A stretch of 64,000 bases of DNA, taken from contig NZ_JBJMAW010000001.1 in the NCBI RefSeq assembly GCF_046600735.1, forward strand, positions 248,001 through 312,000. Direction: 5' to 3'. Below are positions 7,880-16,070 of the stretch, one piece after another. Numbering within the stretch: position 1 is the stretch's first letter; each line of letters starts with the position of its first letter. The stretch is from Novilysobacter_A longmucuonensis (GTDB lineage: Bacteria > Pseudomonadota > Gammaproteobacteria > Xanthomonadales > Xanthomonadaceae). The notes below the pieces were generated by a model. The model worked only from the letters and a program-made list of their open reading frames with translations. It made no database searches and was not told the DNA's origin. Both the position numbers and the translations under genes were made by a program.

Positions 7880-9429
7880 GCCGCACCCTGCCGTTGGCCG
7901 AGTTGCTGCCGGACGTGGCGGGCATCCCCGCCGACCTCGTCATTGGCGGCCTGGCGCAGGACAGCCGAGAGCTCGACGCCGGCGACGCGTTCATCGCCAT
8001 CGCGGGGTTCGGAGCGCACGGGCTGCACTTCGTCGACCAGGCGCGCGCGCAGGGAGCCAGCGCAATCCTGTTCGAGCCGCCGCTGCCGGACGGCCTGTCG
8101 GCGCCGGCCGATGCCATCGCGGTGCCGGGGCTGCGTGCGCGCCTGGGCGAGCTCGGCCATCGCTTTTATGGCGGCGCCAGCGAGTCGATGCGCGTGGTCG
8201 GGGTCACCGGCACCAACGGCAAGACCTCCACCGTGCAGTTGCTCGCCCAGGCCTGGGCGCTGCGCGGCGTGCGCGCCGGGACCATCGGCACGCTCGGCGC
8301 GGGCCTGTACGGCCAGGTCCGCGCGACCGGCTTCACCACGCCGCAGGTGCTGCGCCTGCACGCGTTGCTCGCCGATCTGCACCAGGCCGGGGCGCAGGCG
8401 CTGGCGATGGAGGTCAGCTCGCATGCCCTCGACCAGGGCCGCGTCGACGGCGTGCGGTTCGAAGTTGCGGTATTCACCAATCTGAGCCGCGACCACCTCG
8501 ATTACCACGGCGACATGGCCGGCTATGGCGCGGCCAAGGCGCAGCTGTTCGCGTGGCCGGGACTGCAGGCGGCGGTGATCAACCTCGACGACGCATTCGG
8601 CCGCCAGCTGCATGCGGCGCTGCCGGACTCCGTGCGCGCGATCGGGCTCAGCTCCCGCGGCAACGAGAGCGCCAGCCTGCGCGCCGAGAACCTGCAGCTG
8701 GACGGCGCCGGCATTGGGTTCGAGTTGGTGCTGGACGGGGCACGCCACCCGGTGCGCTCGCCGCTGCTGGGCCGCTTCAACATCGACAACCTGCTTGCGG
8801 TCGCCGGCGCGCTGCATGCGCAGGGCGCTGCGCCGGCAGAGATCGCCGGCACCCTGTCGCAGCTGCAGCCGATCCATGGCCGCATGAACCGGCTCGGCGG
8901 CGGCATGCCCGCCGGCGGCCGCGCGCAGCCGCTGGTGGTGATCGATTTCGCACACACCCCGGATGCGCTGGAACAGGCGCTGGTGTCGCTGCGCGCCCAT
9001 GCCACCGCGCGGCTAATCTGCGTGTTCGGCTGCGGCGGCGAGCGCGATCGCGGCAAGCGCCCGCAGATGGCCGCAATCGCCCAGTGCCATGCCGATCTGG
9101 TGGTGGTGACCGACGACAACCCGCGCCGCGAGGACGGCGACGCGATCGTGGCCGAGATCATGGCCGGCTTTTCCAGCGGCGGCGACGCGCCTGCGGCGCA
9201 GATCCTCGTGCAGCGCGACCGCGGCCGCGCGATCACCGAGGCGATCGGCCAGGCCGGTCCCGACGACATCGTGCTGGTCGCCGGCAAGGGTCATGAGCCC
9301 TACCAGGAGATCGACGGCGTGCGGCACCCGTTCGATGACACCGAAGTCGCGCAGCGGGCTCTCGAGGGCAGGGCGCCGCCAATGGATGTGCAGGGCTCGC
9401 GAGCGCACGATGCGCAGGAGCGACCATGA
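7876..9429 (+). CDS. murE: UDP-MurNAc-L-Ala-D-Glu:meso-DAP ligase MurE
   Basis: 517 residues with the three Mur ligase domains. ATP loop GVTGTNGKTS has Lys116. The DNPR motif at residues 414-417 is the established signature for meso-diaminopimelate recognition, so the wall should be DAP-type. It adds the third residue of the peptidoglycan stem peptide in the cytoplasm. ATGA overlaps with ftsI and murF. The C-terminal tail after the last conserved block (ALEGRAPPMDVQ...) is slightly extended. No nearby murD is present to supply its substrate. Confidence 0.96.
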   Translation: MSRTLPLAELLPDVAGIPADLVIGGLAQDSRELDAGDAFIAIAGFGAHGLHFVDQARAQGASAILFEPPLPDGLSAPADAIAVPGLRARLGELGHRFYGGASESMRVVGVTGTNGKTSTVQLLAQAWALRGVRAGTIGTLGAGLYGQVRATGFTTPQVLRLHALLADLHQAGAQALAMEVSSHALDQGRVDGVRFEVAVFTNLSRDHLDYHGDMAGYGAAKAQLFAWPGLQAAVINLDDAFGRQLHAALPDSVRAIGLSSRGNESASLRAENLQLDGAGIGFELVLDGARHPVRSPLLGRFNIDNLLAVAGALHAQGAAPAEIAGTLSQLQPIHGRMNRLGGGMPAGGRAQPLVVIDFAHTPDALEQALVSLRAHATARLICVFGCGGERDRGKRPQMAAIAQCHADLVVVTDDNPRREDGDAIVAEIMAGFSSGGDAPAAQILVQRDRGRAITEAIGQAGPDDIVLVAGKGHEPYQEIDGVRHPFDDTEVAQRALEGRAPPMDVQGSRAHDAQERP

Positions 9430-10889
9430 AGCCGATCGCACTGTCGGAGATCGCGCGCATGACAGGCGGCCGCCTGGCCGGCGAGGACGTCGTGGTCGAG
9501 GCACTGGTGACCGACACCCGGGCGCCGTCGGCAGGCACGGGCCGTCTGTTCGTCGCGCTGAAGGGCGAGCGCTTCGACGGGCACGACCACGTCGCCGCCG
9601 CGGCGCGGGCCGGCGTCGCCGCGGCACTGGTGGAGCGCCGCATCCACACCGGTCCCGCCCAGGCCGACATCGCCCAAATCATCGTCGCCGACACCGAGCG
9701 CGCGCTGGCCGACTGGGCCGGTGCGGTGCACCGCGCGGCTCATAGCTGCACCCTCGCGATCACCGGCAGCAACGGCAAGACCAGCGTCAAGGCGCTGCTG
9801 CTGGCGATCCTGGAGCAGGTCGGGCGCGCGTACGCCAACCCCGGCAACCGCAACAACGAGATCGGCCTGCCGCTGGCGGTGCTGGACGCGCCCGCGGATG
9901 CGGAGTTCTCGATCTACGAGATGGGCGCCGGAAAACCGGGCGACATCGGCTATCTCACCGCGATCGCCAGGCCCGATGTGGCGCTGGTCAACAACATCGC
10001 GCCGGCGCACCTGGAGCGCATGGGCAGCCTGCTCGGCGTGGCCGACACCAAGGCTGCGATCTACGACGCGCTGGCGGCCGACGGCGTCGCGGTCATCAAC
10101 GCCGATGACGCGTTTGCGCCCTTCTTTGCCGAGCGCGCGCACGGGCGCCGGATGATCCGTTTCGGCCTGGACAGCAGCGCCGACGTCATTGCGCGCGACA
10201 TCCGCATCGACGCCGACGCCAGCCGCTTCACCCTGGTCACACCCGAAGGCGAGGCTGCCATCACGCTGGCGCTGCCGGGCCGGCACAACGTGCGCAATGC
10301 GCTGGCGGCCGCGGCGCTGGCGTTGGGGGCGGGGGCATCGCTGGACGCGATCGCGGCCGGACTTGCTGCCGCGCAGGCGGTCGCCGGCCGCTTGGTGGCG
10401 CGCCCGCTCGGCGGCAACGCGGTGCTGATCGACGACAGCTACAACGCCAATCCCGGCTCGCTGGCCGCGGCCATCGACCTGCTGGCCGAGGCGCCCGGCG
10501 ATGCATGGCTGGTGCTGGGCGACATGCGCGAGCTCGGCGGCGATGCGCAGGCAATGCATGCCGAAGCCGGGCGCCGCGCCAAGGCTGCCGGAATCCAGCG
10601 GTTGTACGCGCTCGGCCTGCTGAGCGCGGCCGCCGCGCAGGCGTTCGGCGCAGGCGGCACCGAGTACGACAGCCACGCCGCGTTGATCGCCGCGCTGCGC
10701 GACGACCTGGCCCGTGTAGGAGCGGCTTCAGCCGCGATCCCGCCGGGCGGTTCAATCGGGGCTGAAGCCCCTCCTACAGAAGCGGCAGCCGGCGTGCGCG
10801 TGCTGGTCAAGGGCTCGCGCGGCAGCGCGATGGACAAGATCGTCACCGCGCTGCTGTCTGACCGGGAGGACACCACGCATGTTGCTTGA
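9426..10889 (+). CDS. murF: UDP-MurNAc-tripeptide:D-Ala-D-Ala ligase MurF carrying an in-frame REP
   Basis: 487 residues. ATP loop ITGSNGKTS has Lys118. The central domain includes NNEIGLPLAVL, and the C-terminal domain has IDDSYNANPGS. The enzyme attaches D-Ala-D-Ala to complete the pentapeptide. Between the normal block HAALIAALRDDLA and the conserved LVKGSRGSAMDKIV sits a peptide of roughly 22 residues (VGAASAAIPPGGSIGAEAPP) that is the direct translation of a REP pair at 10716-10777. The insertion keeps the frame. It falls in a surface region of the C-terminal domain, near residues 431-451. The stop lies 11 bases inside mraY. Confidence 0.95.
   Translation: MKPIALSEIARMTGGRLAGEDVVVEALVTDTRAPSAGTGRLFVALKGERFDGHDHVAAAARAGVAAALVERRIHTGPAQADIAQIIVADTERALADWAGAVHRAAHSCTLAITGSNGKTSVKALLLAILEQVGRAYANPGNRNNEIGLPLAVLDAPADAEFSIYEMGAGKPGDIGYLTAIARPDVALVNNIAPAHLERMGSLLGVADTKAAIYDALAADGVAVINADDAFAPFFAERAHGRRMIRFGLDSSADVIARDIRIDADASRFTLVTPEGEAAITLALPGRHNVRNALAAAALALGAGASLDAIAAGLAAAQAVAGRLVARPLGGNAVLIDDSYNANPGSLAAAIDLLAEAPGDAWLVLGDMRELGGDAQAMHAEAGRRAKAAGIQRLYALGLLSAAAAQAFGAGGTEYDSHAALIAALRDDLARVGAASAAIPPGGSIGAEAPPTEAAAGVRVLVKGSRGSAMDKIVTALLSDREDTTHVA
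10716..10777. repeat. REP pair inside the murF coding sequence
   Basis: GTAGGAGCGGCTTCAGCCGCGATCC (start 10716), a short spacer, then the inverse GGGGCTGAAGCCCCTCCTAC ending at 10777. It is the same family as the REP pairs at 2903-2978, 17134-17207 and 60511-60587, but inside a gene. Read in the murF frame it contains no stop. Confidence 0.92.
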
Positions 10890-11964
10890 ACTGGCGCGCT
10901 GGCTGGAACAGCTGGAAAGCATCTTCGGGGTGTTCAACTACCTCACCCTGCGCGGCATCCTCAGTGCATTGACCGCGCTGGGGCTGTCGTTGTGGTGGGG
11001 GCCGGTGGTGATCCGCCGCCTTGGCCAGCTCAAGGGCGGCCAGCCGATCCGCCAGGACGGTCCGCAGTCGCACTTCTCCAAGGCCGGCACGCCGACCATG
11101 GGCGGCGCGCTGATCCTGATCACCGTGTTCGCCGCGGTGCTGCTGTGGGGCGATCTGCGCAACCGCTACGTGTGGCTGGTGCTGGCGGTGATGGTCGCGT
11201 TCGGCGCGATCGGCTGGTACGACGACTGGATCAAGATCGTCAAGCGCGATCCCAACGGCATGAAGTCGCGCTGGAAGTACGCGCTGCAGTCGGTGTTCGG
11301 CCTGGCCGCCGGCATCTACCTGTTCATGAGCGCCGACACGCCGACCGCCACCACCTTCTACATCCCGCTGTTCAAGACGATCGCATTGCCGCTGGCCGGG
11401 CTCACCTTCATCGCGATCGCCTACTTCTGGATCGTCGGCTTCTCCAACGCGGTCAACCTGACCGACGGCCTGGACGGGCTGGCGATCATGCCGACGGTGC
11501 TGGTCGCGTGCGCGCTGGGCGTGTTCGCCTATGCCTCGGGCAACGCGGTGTTCTCCGAATACCTGCAGATCCCGCCGGTGCCGGGCGCGGGCGAGCTGAT
11601 CATCATCTGCGCCGCGATTGCCGGGGCCGGGCTCGGTTTCCTGTGGTTCAACACCTATCCGGCGATGGTGTTCATGGGCGACATCGGTGCGCTCGCGCTC
11701 GGTGCGGTGCTCGGCACCATCGCGGTGATCGTGCGCCAGGAGCTGGTGCTGGTGATCATGGGCGGGATCTTCGTGATCGAGACGCTGTCGGTGATGATCC
11801 AGGTCGCGTCGTTCAAGCTGACCGGCAAGCGCGTGTTCCGGATGGCGCCGATCCACCACCACTTCGAGCTCAAGGGCTGGCCGGAGCCGCGCGTGATCGT
11901 GCGCTTCTGGATCATCTCCGTGGTGCTGGTGCTGGTCGGCCTGGCGACGTTGAAGGTGCGCTGA
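10879..11964 (+). CDS. mraY: Phospho-MurNAc-pentapeptide translocase MraY
   Basis: 361-residue polytopic inner-membrane enzyme (about ten helices). Diagnostic motifs are SKAGTPTMGG, the FGAIGWYDDWIK aspartate pair, NAVNLTDGLDGLA and the histidine-rich loop RMAPIHHHFELKGW. It transfers phospho-MurNAc-pentapeptide to undecaprenyl phosphate, making lipid I. The start overlaps the murF 3' end by 11 bases and the stop overlaps ftsW (ATGA-type, at 11962-11966). The position where many dcw clusters carry murD, between mraY and ftsW, is empty. Confidence 0.97.
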   Translation: MLLELARWLEQLESIFGVFNYLTLRGILSALTALGLSLWWGPVVIRRLGQLKGGQPIRQDGPQSHFSKAGTPTMGGALILITVFAAVLLWGDLRNRYVWLVLAVMVAFGAIGWYDDWIKIVKRDPNGMKSRWKYALQSVFGLAAGIYLFMSADTPTATTFYIPLFKTIALPLAGLTFIAIAYFWIVGFSNAVNLTDGLDGLAIMPTVLVACALGVFAYASGNAVFSEYLQIPPVPGAGELIIICAAIAGAGLGFLWFNTYPAMVFMGDIGALALGAVLGTIAVIVRQELVLVIMGGIFVIETLSVMIQVASFKLTGKRVFRMAPIHHHFELKGWPEPRVIVRFWIISVVLVLVGLATLKVR

Positions 11965-13298
11965 TGATCGAGCGCCACGCCCATGCCAGTCACAAGCATG
12001 CCGGCCACGCCCAAGGCGGCAGCACCCGCCAGGCCACGCGCCTGGATGCGATCAGCGGTCGCTTCGATCCGTGGCTGATCGGAATCGCGTGCGCGCTGGC
12101 GTGCCTGGGCGTGGTGATGGTCGGCTCCAGCTCGATCGCGATCGGCGAAGGCCTGGATGTGGGTCCGTTCCATTTCCTGACCCGCCACATCGTGTTCCTG
12201 GGGGTTGGCGTCGCCTGCGCGCTGTGGCTCACGCGCACCGAGCTCAAGCTGGTCGAGCACCACAGCCAGACCCTGTTGCTGTTGTGCTTTGCACTGCTGC
12301 TGCTGGTGTTCATCCCCGGCATCGGCCACAGCGTCAATGGCGCCCAACGCTGGATCCGGATTCCCGGTGTGTCCAACTTCCAGGTGGTCGAGGCGGTCAA
12401 GCTGCTCTACATCGTGTGGCTGGCCAGCTACCTCAAGCGCTACAGCGAGGAGGTCAGCGCCACCTGGCCGGCGATGCTCAAGCCGATCGGGGTGGCGCTG
12501 GGGCTAGTGGTGCTGCTCGCATTCCAGCCGGACTTCGGTTCGCTGTCGCTGATCCTGGCGATCACCGGCGGCATGCTGGTGCTGGGCGGGGTCAACATGC
12601 CGCGGATGTTCGGCCCGGTGCTGGTCGGCTTGCCGCTGCTGGCGATCGTGGCGATCGCCGAGCCGTACCGGATGCGCCGCCTGACCTCGTTCATGGACCC
12701 GTGGGCGGACCCGTTCGACAGCGGCTACCAGCTGACCAATGCGTTGATGGCGGTCGGGCGCGGCGAGTGGTTCGGCGTCGGCCTGGGCGGTTCGATCCAG
12801 AAGCTGCAGTACCTGCCCGAGGCGCATACCGACTTCATCCTGGCGGTGACCGCCGAGGAGCTCGGCTTTGTCGGCGTGTGCCTGGTGATCGGCCTGTACG
12901 TGGCGCTGGTGGGGCGTGCATTCTGGGTGGGCATGCAGTGCGCGCAGATGCGCCGACATTTCTCCGCCTACTGCGCGTTCGGCATCGCGTTGTGGATCGC
13001 GTTGCAGAGCTTCGTCTCGATCGGAGTCAACCTGGGCCTGCTGCCGACCAAGGGGCTGACCCTTCCGTTGATTTCCTACGGCGGCTCCAGCGTGCTGATG
13101 AGCTGTGCCGCGCTGGGCCTGCTGATGCGGGTGTCGTTCGAGCTCGACCGTGCCCAGCGCCAGGTCGCGCGCCTGCGCGGCGACGCGGCACGCCCAGCGG
13201 CAGAGCCGCCTTCGACGCCCACGGCGGCGGGCAACGAGGCGCGCGCCACCGGCCGCCTGCGCCAGCGGGTCGAGCGGTCGCTGGGGAGGCTCGCATGA
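11964..13298 (+). CDS. ftsW: Septal peptidoglycan polymerase FtsW (SEDS family)
   Basis: 444 residues. A hydrophilic His/Arg-rich N-terminus (MIERHAHASHKHAG) precedes about ten transmembrane helices. SEDS family blocks are visible: GIGHSVNGAQRWI, the large loop with PEAHTDFILAVTAEELGF, and TKGLTLPLISYGGSSVLMS near the end. FtsW polymerises glycan strands at the septum with FtsI. The start overlaps the mraY stop; the frame is open upstream only as a shadow of mraY. The stop overlaps the first of four candidate murG starts. The Ala-rich C-terminal tail (about residues 405-444) is cytoplasmic. Confidence 0.95.
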   Translation: MIERHAHASHKHAGHAQGGSTRQATRLDAISGRFDPWLIGIACALACLGVVMVGSSSIAIGEGLDVGPFHFLTRHIVFLGVGVACALWLTRTELKLVEHHSQTLLLLCFALLLLVFIPGIGHSVNGAQRWIRIPGVSNFQVVEAVKLLYIVWLASYLKRYSEEVSATWPAMLKPIGVALGLVVLLAFQPDFGSLSLILAITGGMLVLGGVNMPRMFGPVLVGLPLLAIVAIAEPYRMRRLTSFMDPWADPFDSGYQLTNALMAVGRGEWFGVGLGGSIQKLQYLPEAHTDFILAVTAEELGFVGVCLVIGLYVALVGRAFWVGMQCAQMRRHFSAYCAFGIALWIALQSFVSIGVNLGLLPTKGLTLPLISYGGSSVLMSCAALGLLMRVSFELDRAQRQVARLRGDAARPAAEPPSTPTAAGNEARATGRLRQRVERSLGRLA

Positions 13299-13399
13299 GC
13301 CGGCCCCAAGAGAATGACGAGGCTCGCATGAGCCGACCCCGAGAGCATGGCGAGGCTCGCATGAGCGGACCCAGTGAACATGACGAGGCTCGCGTGACC
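13286..13399 (+). repeat. 33-base tandem repeat multiplying the murG start
   Basis: The string GAGGCTCGC(A/G)TG recurs at 13286, 13319, 13352 and 13385, exactly 33 bases (11 codons) apart. Each copy carries an in-frame start codon: ATG at 13295, 13328 and 13361, and GTG at 13394. The repeats encode diverged copies of an 11-residue unit of the form EARMSRPxEHD. The first copy is the ftsW stop/murG start junction itself. Confidence 0.93.
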
Positions 13400-14497
13400 G
13401 GCACCGGCACCGGCAACCCGCCGCAGCAGCTCCGCCCGGTGATGATTCTCGCCGGCGGCACCGGCGGGCATATCTTCCCCGGCCTCGCAGTGGCCCACGT
13501 CCTGCGCGGGCGCGGCGTGCCGGTGGTCTGGCTCGGTGCTCGCGGCGGCATGGAGACGCGCCTGGTCCCGCAGCACGACATCGAGATCGAGACGATCGCG
13601 GTGCGCGGCGTGCGCGGCAAGGGGCGGGCGACCCTGCTGGCGGCGCCGTTCAAGCTGCTCGGCGCGATGAGTGCGGCGCGGCGCGTGCTGCGCCTGCGGC
13701 AACCCGCGGCGGTGATCAGCTTCGGCGGGTTCGCCGCCGGCCCCGGCGGTCTGGCCGCGCGAATGTCCGGCATCCCACTGATCGTGCACGAGCAGAACCG
13801 CGCGCCGGGCATGACCAATCGCGTGCTCGCCCGCCTGGCCGACCGCGTACTGACCAGCTTCCCCGACACCTTCCCGCGCGCGCACGAGCACGTCGTCGGC
13901 AACCCGGTGCGCACCGAAATTTCCGCCATCGCGCCGCCGGAGCAACGCTTCGAGGGCCGCGGCGGCGCATTGCGACTGCTCGTGCTCGGTGGCAGCCAGG
14001 GGGCACGCGCACTCAATACGCACGTGCCGCAGGCGCTCGCCGCGCTGCGCGGCGTGGTCGCCTGCGAGGTGCGCCACCAGTGCGGCGAGACGCTGCGCGA
14101 GGAGGCCGCACGGGCCTACGCCCAGGCCGGCGTCCCCGCCTCGGTGGAGCCGTTCATCAAGGACATGGCCGCGGCCTATGCCTGGGCCGACATCGTGGTC
14201 TGCCGCGCCGGCGCACTGACCCTGGCGGAGCTGTGTGCAGTGGGAGTCGGCAGCATCCTGGTGCCGTTTCCGCAGGCGGTCGATGACCACCAGACCCGCA
14301 ACGCCCAGTACCTGCTGGACCGCGGCGCCGCCCAGCTGCTGCCACAGGGCGAGACGCTCGCCGAGCGCATCGCCGCGACGCTGGAAATCCTCTCCGAACG
14401 CGCCGACCTGCTGCCCATGGCGCAGGCCGCGCGCGCGCTGGCGCGGCCGGACGCCGCCGAGCGCGTTGCCGACGCCGTGCTGGAACTAGCCCAATGA
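13295..14497 (+). CDS. murG: UDP-GlcNAc:lipid I GlcNAc transferase MurG
   Basis: 400 residues from the first possible start. Conserved MurG begins at VMILAGGTGGHIFPGLAVA, about 50 residues in. The other motifs are HEQNRAPGMTNRVLA, GNPVRTEI, LVLGGSQGARALN and the UDP-GlcNAc block CRAGALTLAELCAVG. It makes lipid II at the cytoplasmic membrane face. The ATG at 13295 overlaps the ftsW stop (ATGA), but three further in-frame starts follow at 33-base steps; the GTG at 13394 would give a 367-residue protein, closest to the usual length. Which start is used cannot be told from sequence. The stop overlaps a small bridging frame at 14494. Confidence 0.95.
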   Translation: MSRPQENDEARMSRPREHGEARMSGPSEHDEARVTGTGTGNPPQQLRPVMILAGGTGGHIFPGLAVAHVLRGRGVPVVWLGARGGMETRLVPQHDIEIETIAVRGVRGKGRATLLAAPFKLLGAMSAARRVLRLRQPAAVISFGGFAAGPGGLAARMSGIPLIVHEQNRAPGMTNRVLARLADRVLTSFPDTFPRAHEHVVGNPVRTEISAIAPPEQRFEGRGGALRLLVLGGSQGARALNTHVPQALAALRGVVACEVRHQCGETLREEAARAYAQAGVPASVEPFIKDMAAAYAWADIVVCRAGALTLAELCAVGVGSILVPFPQAVDDHQTRNAQYLLDRGAAQLLPQGETLAERIAATLEILSERADLLPMAQAARALARPDAAERVADAVLELAQ

Positions 14498-14613
14498 CCC
14501 CGGCCGAAAACCTGAAACCTAAAACCGAAAACAAGACTCGTCTGCTGGCGATCGCCTGCGAAAGCACCGGCGCCCCTGAGGCCCGGGTGCTGCTGTCAGG
14601 AGTGCGCGAATGA
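14494..14613 (+). CDS. Small bridging frame between murG and murC (39 codons)
   Basis: The ATG at 14494 overlaps the murG stop (ATGA), and its own TGA (14611-14613) overlaps the murC ATG at 14610 (ATGA). The predicted peptide (MTPAENLKPKTENKTRLLAI...) resembles no known family. Its first part is encoded by A-rich GAAAACCTGAAACCTAAAACC-like repeat sequence. The simplest reading is that the 112-base murG-murC spacer was inserted into an originally overlapping junction and stayed open, so ribosomes can still pass from murG to murC. Whether the peptide itself matters is unknown. A ribosome-binding site for murC (CAGGAG) lies inside it. Confidence 0.4.
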   Translation: MTPAENLKPKTENKTRLLAIACESTGAPEARVLLSGVRE

Positions 14614-16070
14614 ACGCCACCGTGCGCCGCCGCCTGCAACACACCGGCGACCTCGCCAAGGCGTTTCCGCGGGTGCATTTCGTCGGCATTGGCGGCACCG
14701 GCATGAGCGGCATTGCGGAGGTGATGTGCACGCTCGGCTATCAGGTGTCGGGCTCGGACATGGCCGACACGCCGGTGACGCGGCGGCTGGCGAAACTGGG
14801 CGTGACCGTGCACCGCGGCCACACCGCGGCGAACGTGCTGGGCACCGACTGCGTGGTGATTTCCAGTGCGATCAGGCCGGACAACCAGGAACTCACCGAG
14901 GCGCGTTCGCAGCGCATCCCGGTGGTGCCGCGCGCGGAGATGCTGGCCGAGTTGATGCGCTTCCGCCGCGGCATCGCGGTGGCCGGCACCCACGGCAAGA
15001 CCACCACCACCTCGCTGATCGCCAGCGTGCTCGGCGAAGGCGGCATCGACCCGACTTTCGTGATCGGCGGGCAACTGCTGGCCGCCGGCGCCAATGCCCG
15101 GCTCGGCAGCGGCCAGTGGCTGGTGGCCGAAGCCGACGAGAGCGACGGCAGCTTCCTGAGGCTCAACCCGCAGATCGCGATCGTCACCAACATCGACGCC
15201 GACCATCTGGAGAACTACGGCGGCGACTTCGCCCAGGTCCAGGCCGCCTTCGGCGAGTTCATGCACCGGTTGCCGTTCTACGGGCTGGCGGTGCTGTGCA
15301 TCGACGATCCGGAAGTCGCCGCACTCGCCGCCAATACCCCGCGCCACGTCATGACCTATGGCTTTGCCGGCGAGGCCGACGTGCGCGCCGACGAGGTCAG
15401 CCAGCACGGCGCGTGCATGCACTTCATCCTGGCTTTGCCCGACGGCACCCGCACGCCGGTGACGCTGGCGATGCCGGGCCGCCACAACGTGCAGAACGCG
15501 CTGGCCGCGGCGACGGTCGGCTGGCAGCTCGGCGTGGAGCCGGCGGCGATCGCGCGTGCACTGCAGGGCTTCGCCGGCATCGGCCGGCGTTTCAACGTAC
15601 TCGCGCCGGTGCCGGTGCCGCGCGGCGGCACGGTCACCGTGGTCGACGACTACGGCCACCACCCGCGCGAACTCGAGGCGGTGTTCGCCGCCGCGCGCGG
15701 CGGCTGGCCCGACAAGCGCCTGGTGGTCGCGTTCCAGCCGCACCGCTACAGCCGCACGCGCGATCTGTTCGACGATTTCGCCGCGGTGCTGTCCAGCGTC
15801 GACGTGCTGGTGCTGACCGAGGTCTACCCGGCCGGCGAGGCGCCGATCGCCGGCGCCGATGCGAAAGCGCTGGCACGTGCGATCCGCGCGCGCGGGCGCA
15901 TCGATCCGGTGGTGGTAGGCAGCGCCGGCGACTTGCCCGGGGTGCTGGGCGACGTGCTTGAGGACGGCGACCTGCTGCTGTTGATGGGCGCCGGCGACAT
16001 CGGCCAGGCCGCGCAGCAGGTGGCGATGGGCGGATTCGCTGCCAGCGCTGCACCGGGAGACGCCCCATGA
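14610..16070 (+). CDS. murC: UDP-N-acetylmuramate:L-alanine ligase MurC
   Basis: 486 residues. The N-terminal Rossmann block HFVGIGGTGMSGIAEV, ATP loop GTHGKTTTTS (Lys130), the central EADESDGSFL block and the C-terminal VDDYGHHPRELEA are all present and intact. It adds the first stem-peptide residue (L-Ala) to UDP-MurNAc. A good CAGGAG ribosome-binding site lies 8-13 bases before the ATG. The stop overlaps ddlB (ATGA at 16067-16070). Confidence 0.97.
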   Translation: MNATVRRRLQHTGDLAKAFPRVHFVGIGGTGMSGIAEVMCTLGYQVSGSDMADTPVTRRLAKLGVTVHRGHTAANVLGTDCVVISSAIRPDNQELTEARSQRIPVVPRAEMLAELMRFRRGIAVAGTHGKTTTTSLIASVLGEGGIDPTFVIGGQLLAAGANARLGSGQWLVAEADESDGSFLRLNPQIAIVTNIDADHLENYGGDFAQVQAAFGEFMHRLPFYGLAVLCIDDPEVAALAANTPRHVMTYGFAGEADVRADEVSQHGACMHFILALPDGTRTPVTLAMPGRHNVQNALAAATVGWQLGVEPAAIARALQGFAGIGRRFNVLAPVPVPRGGTVTVVDDYGHHPRELEAVFAAARGGWPDKRLVVAFQPHRYSRTRDLFDDFAAVLSSVDVLVLTEVYPAGEAPIAGADAKALARAIRARGRIDPVVVGSAGDLPGVLGDVLEDGDLLLLMGAGDIGQAAQQVAMGGFAASAAPGDAP

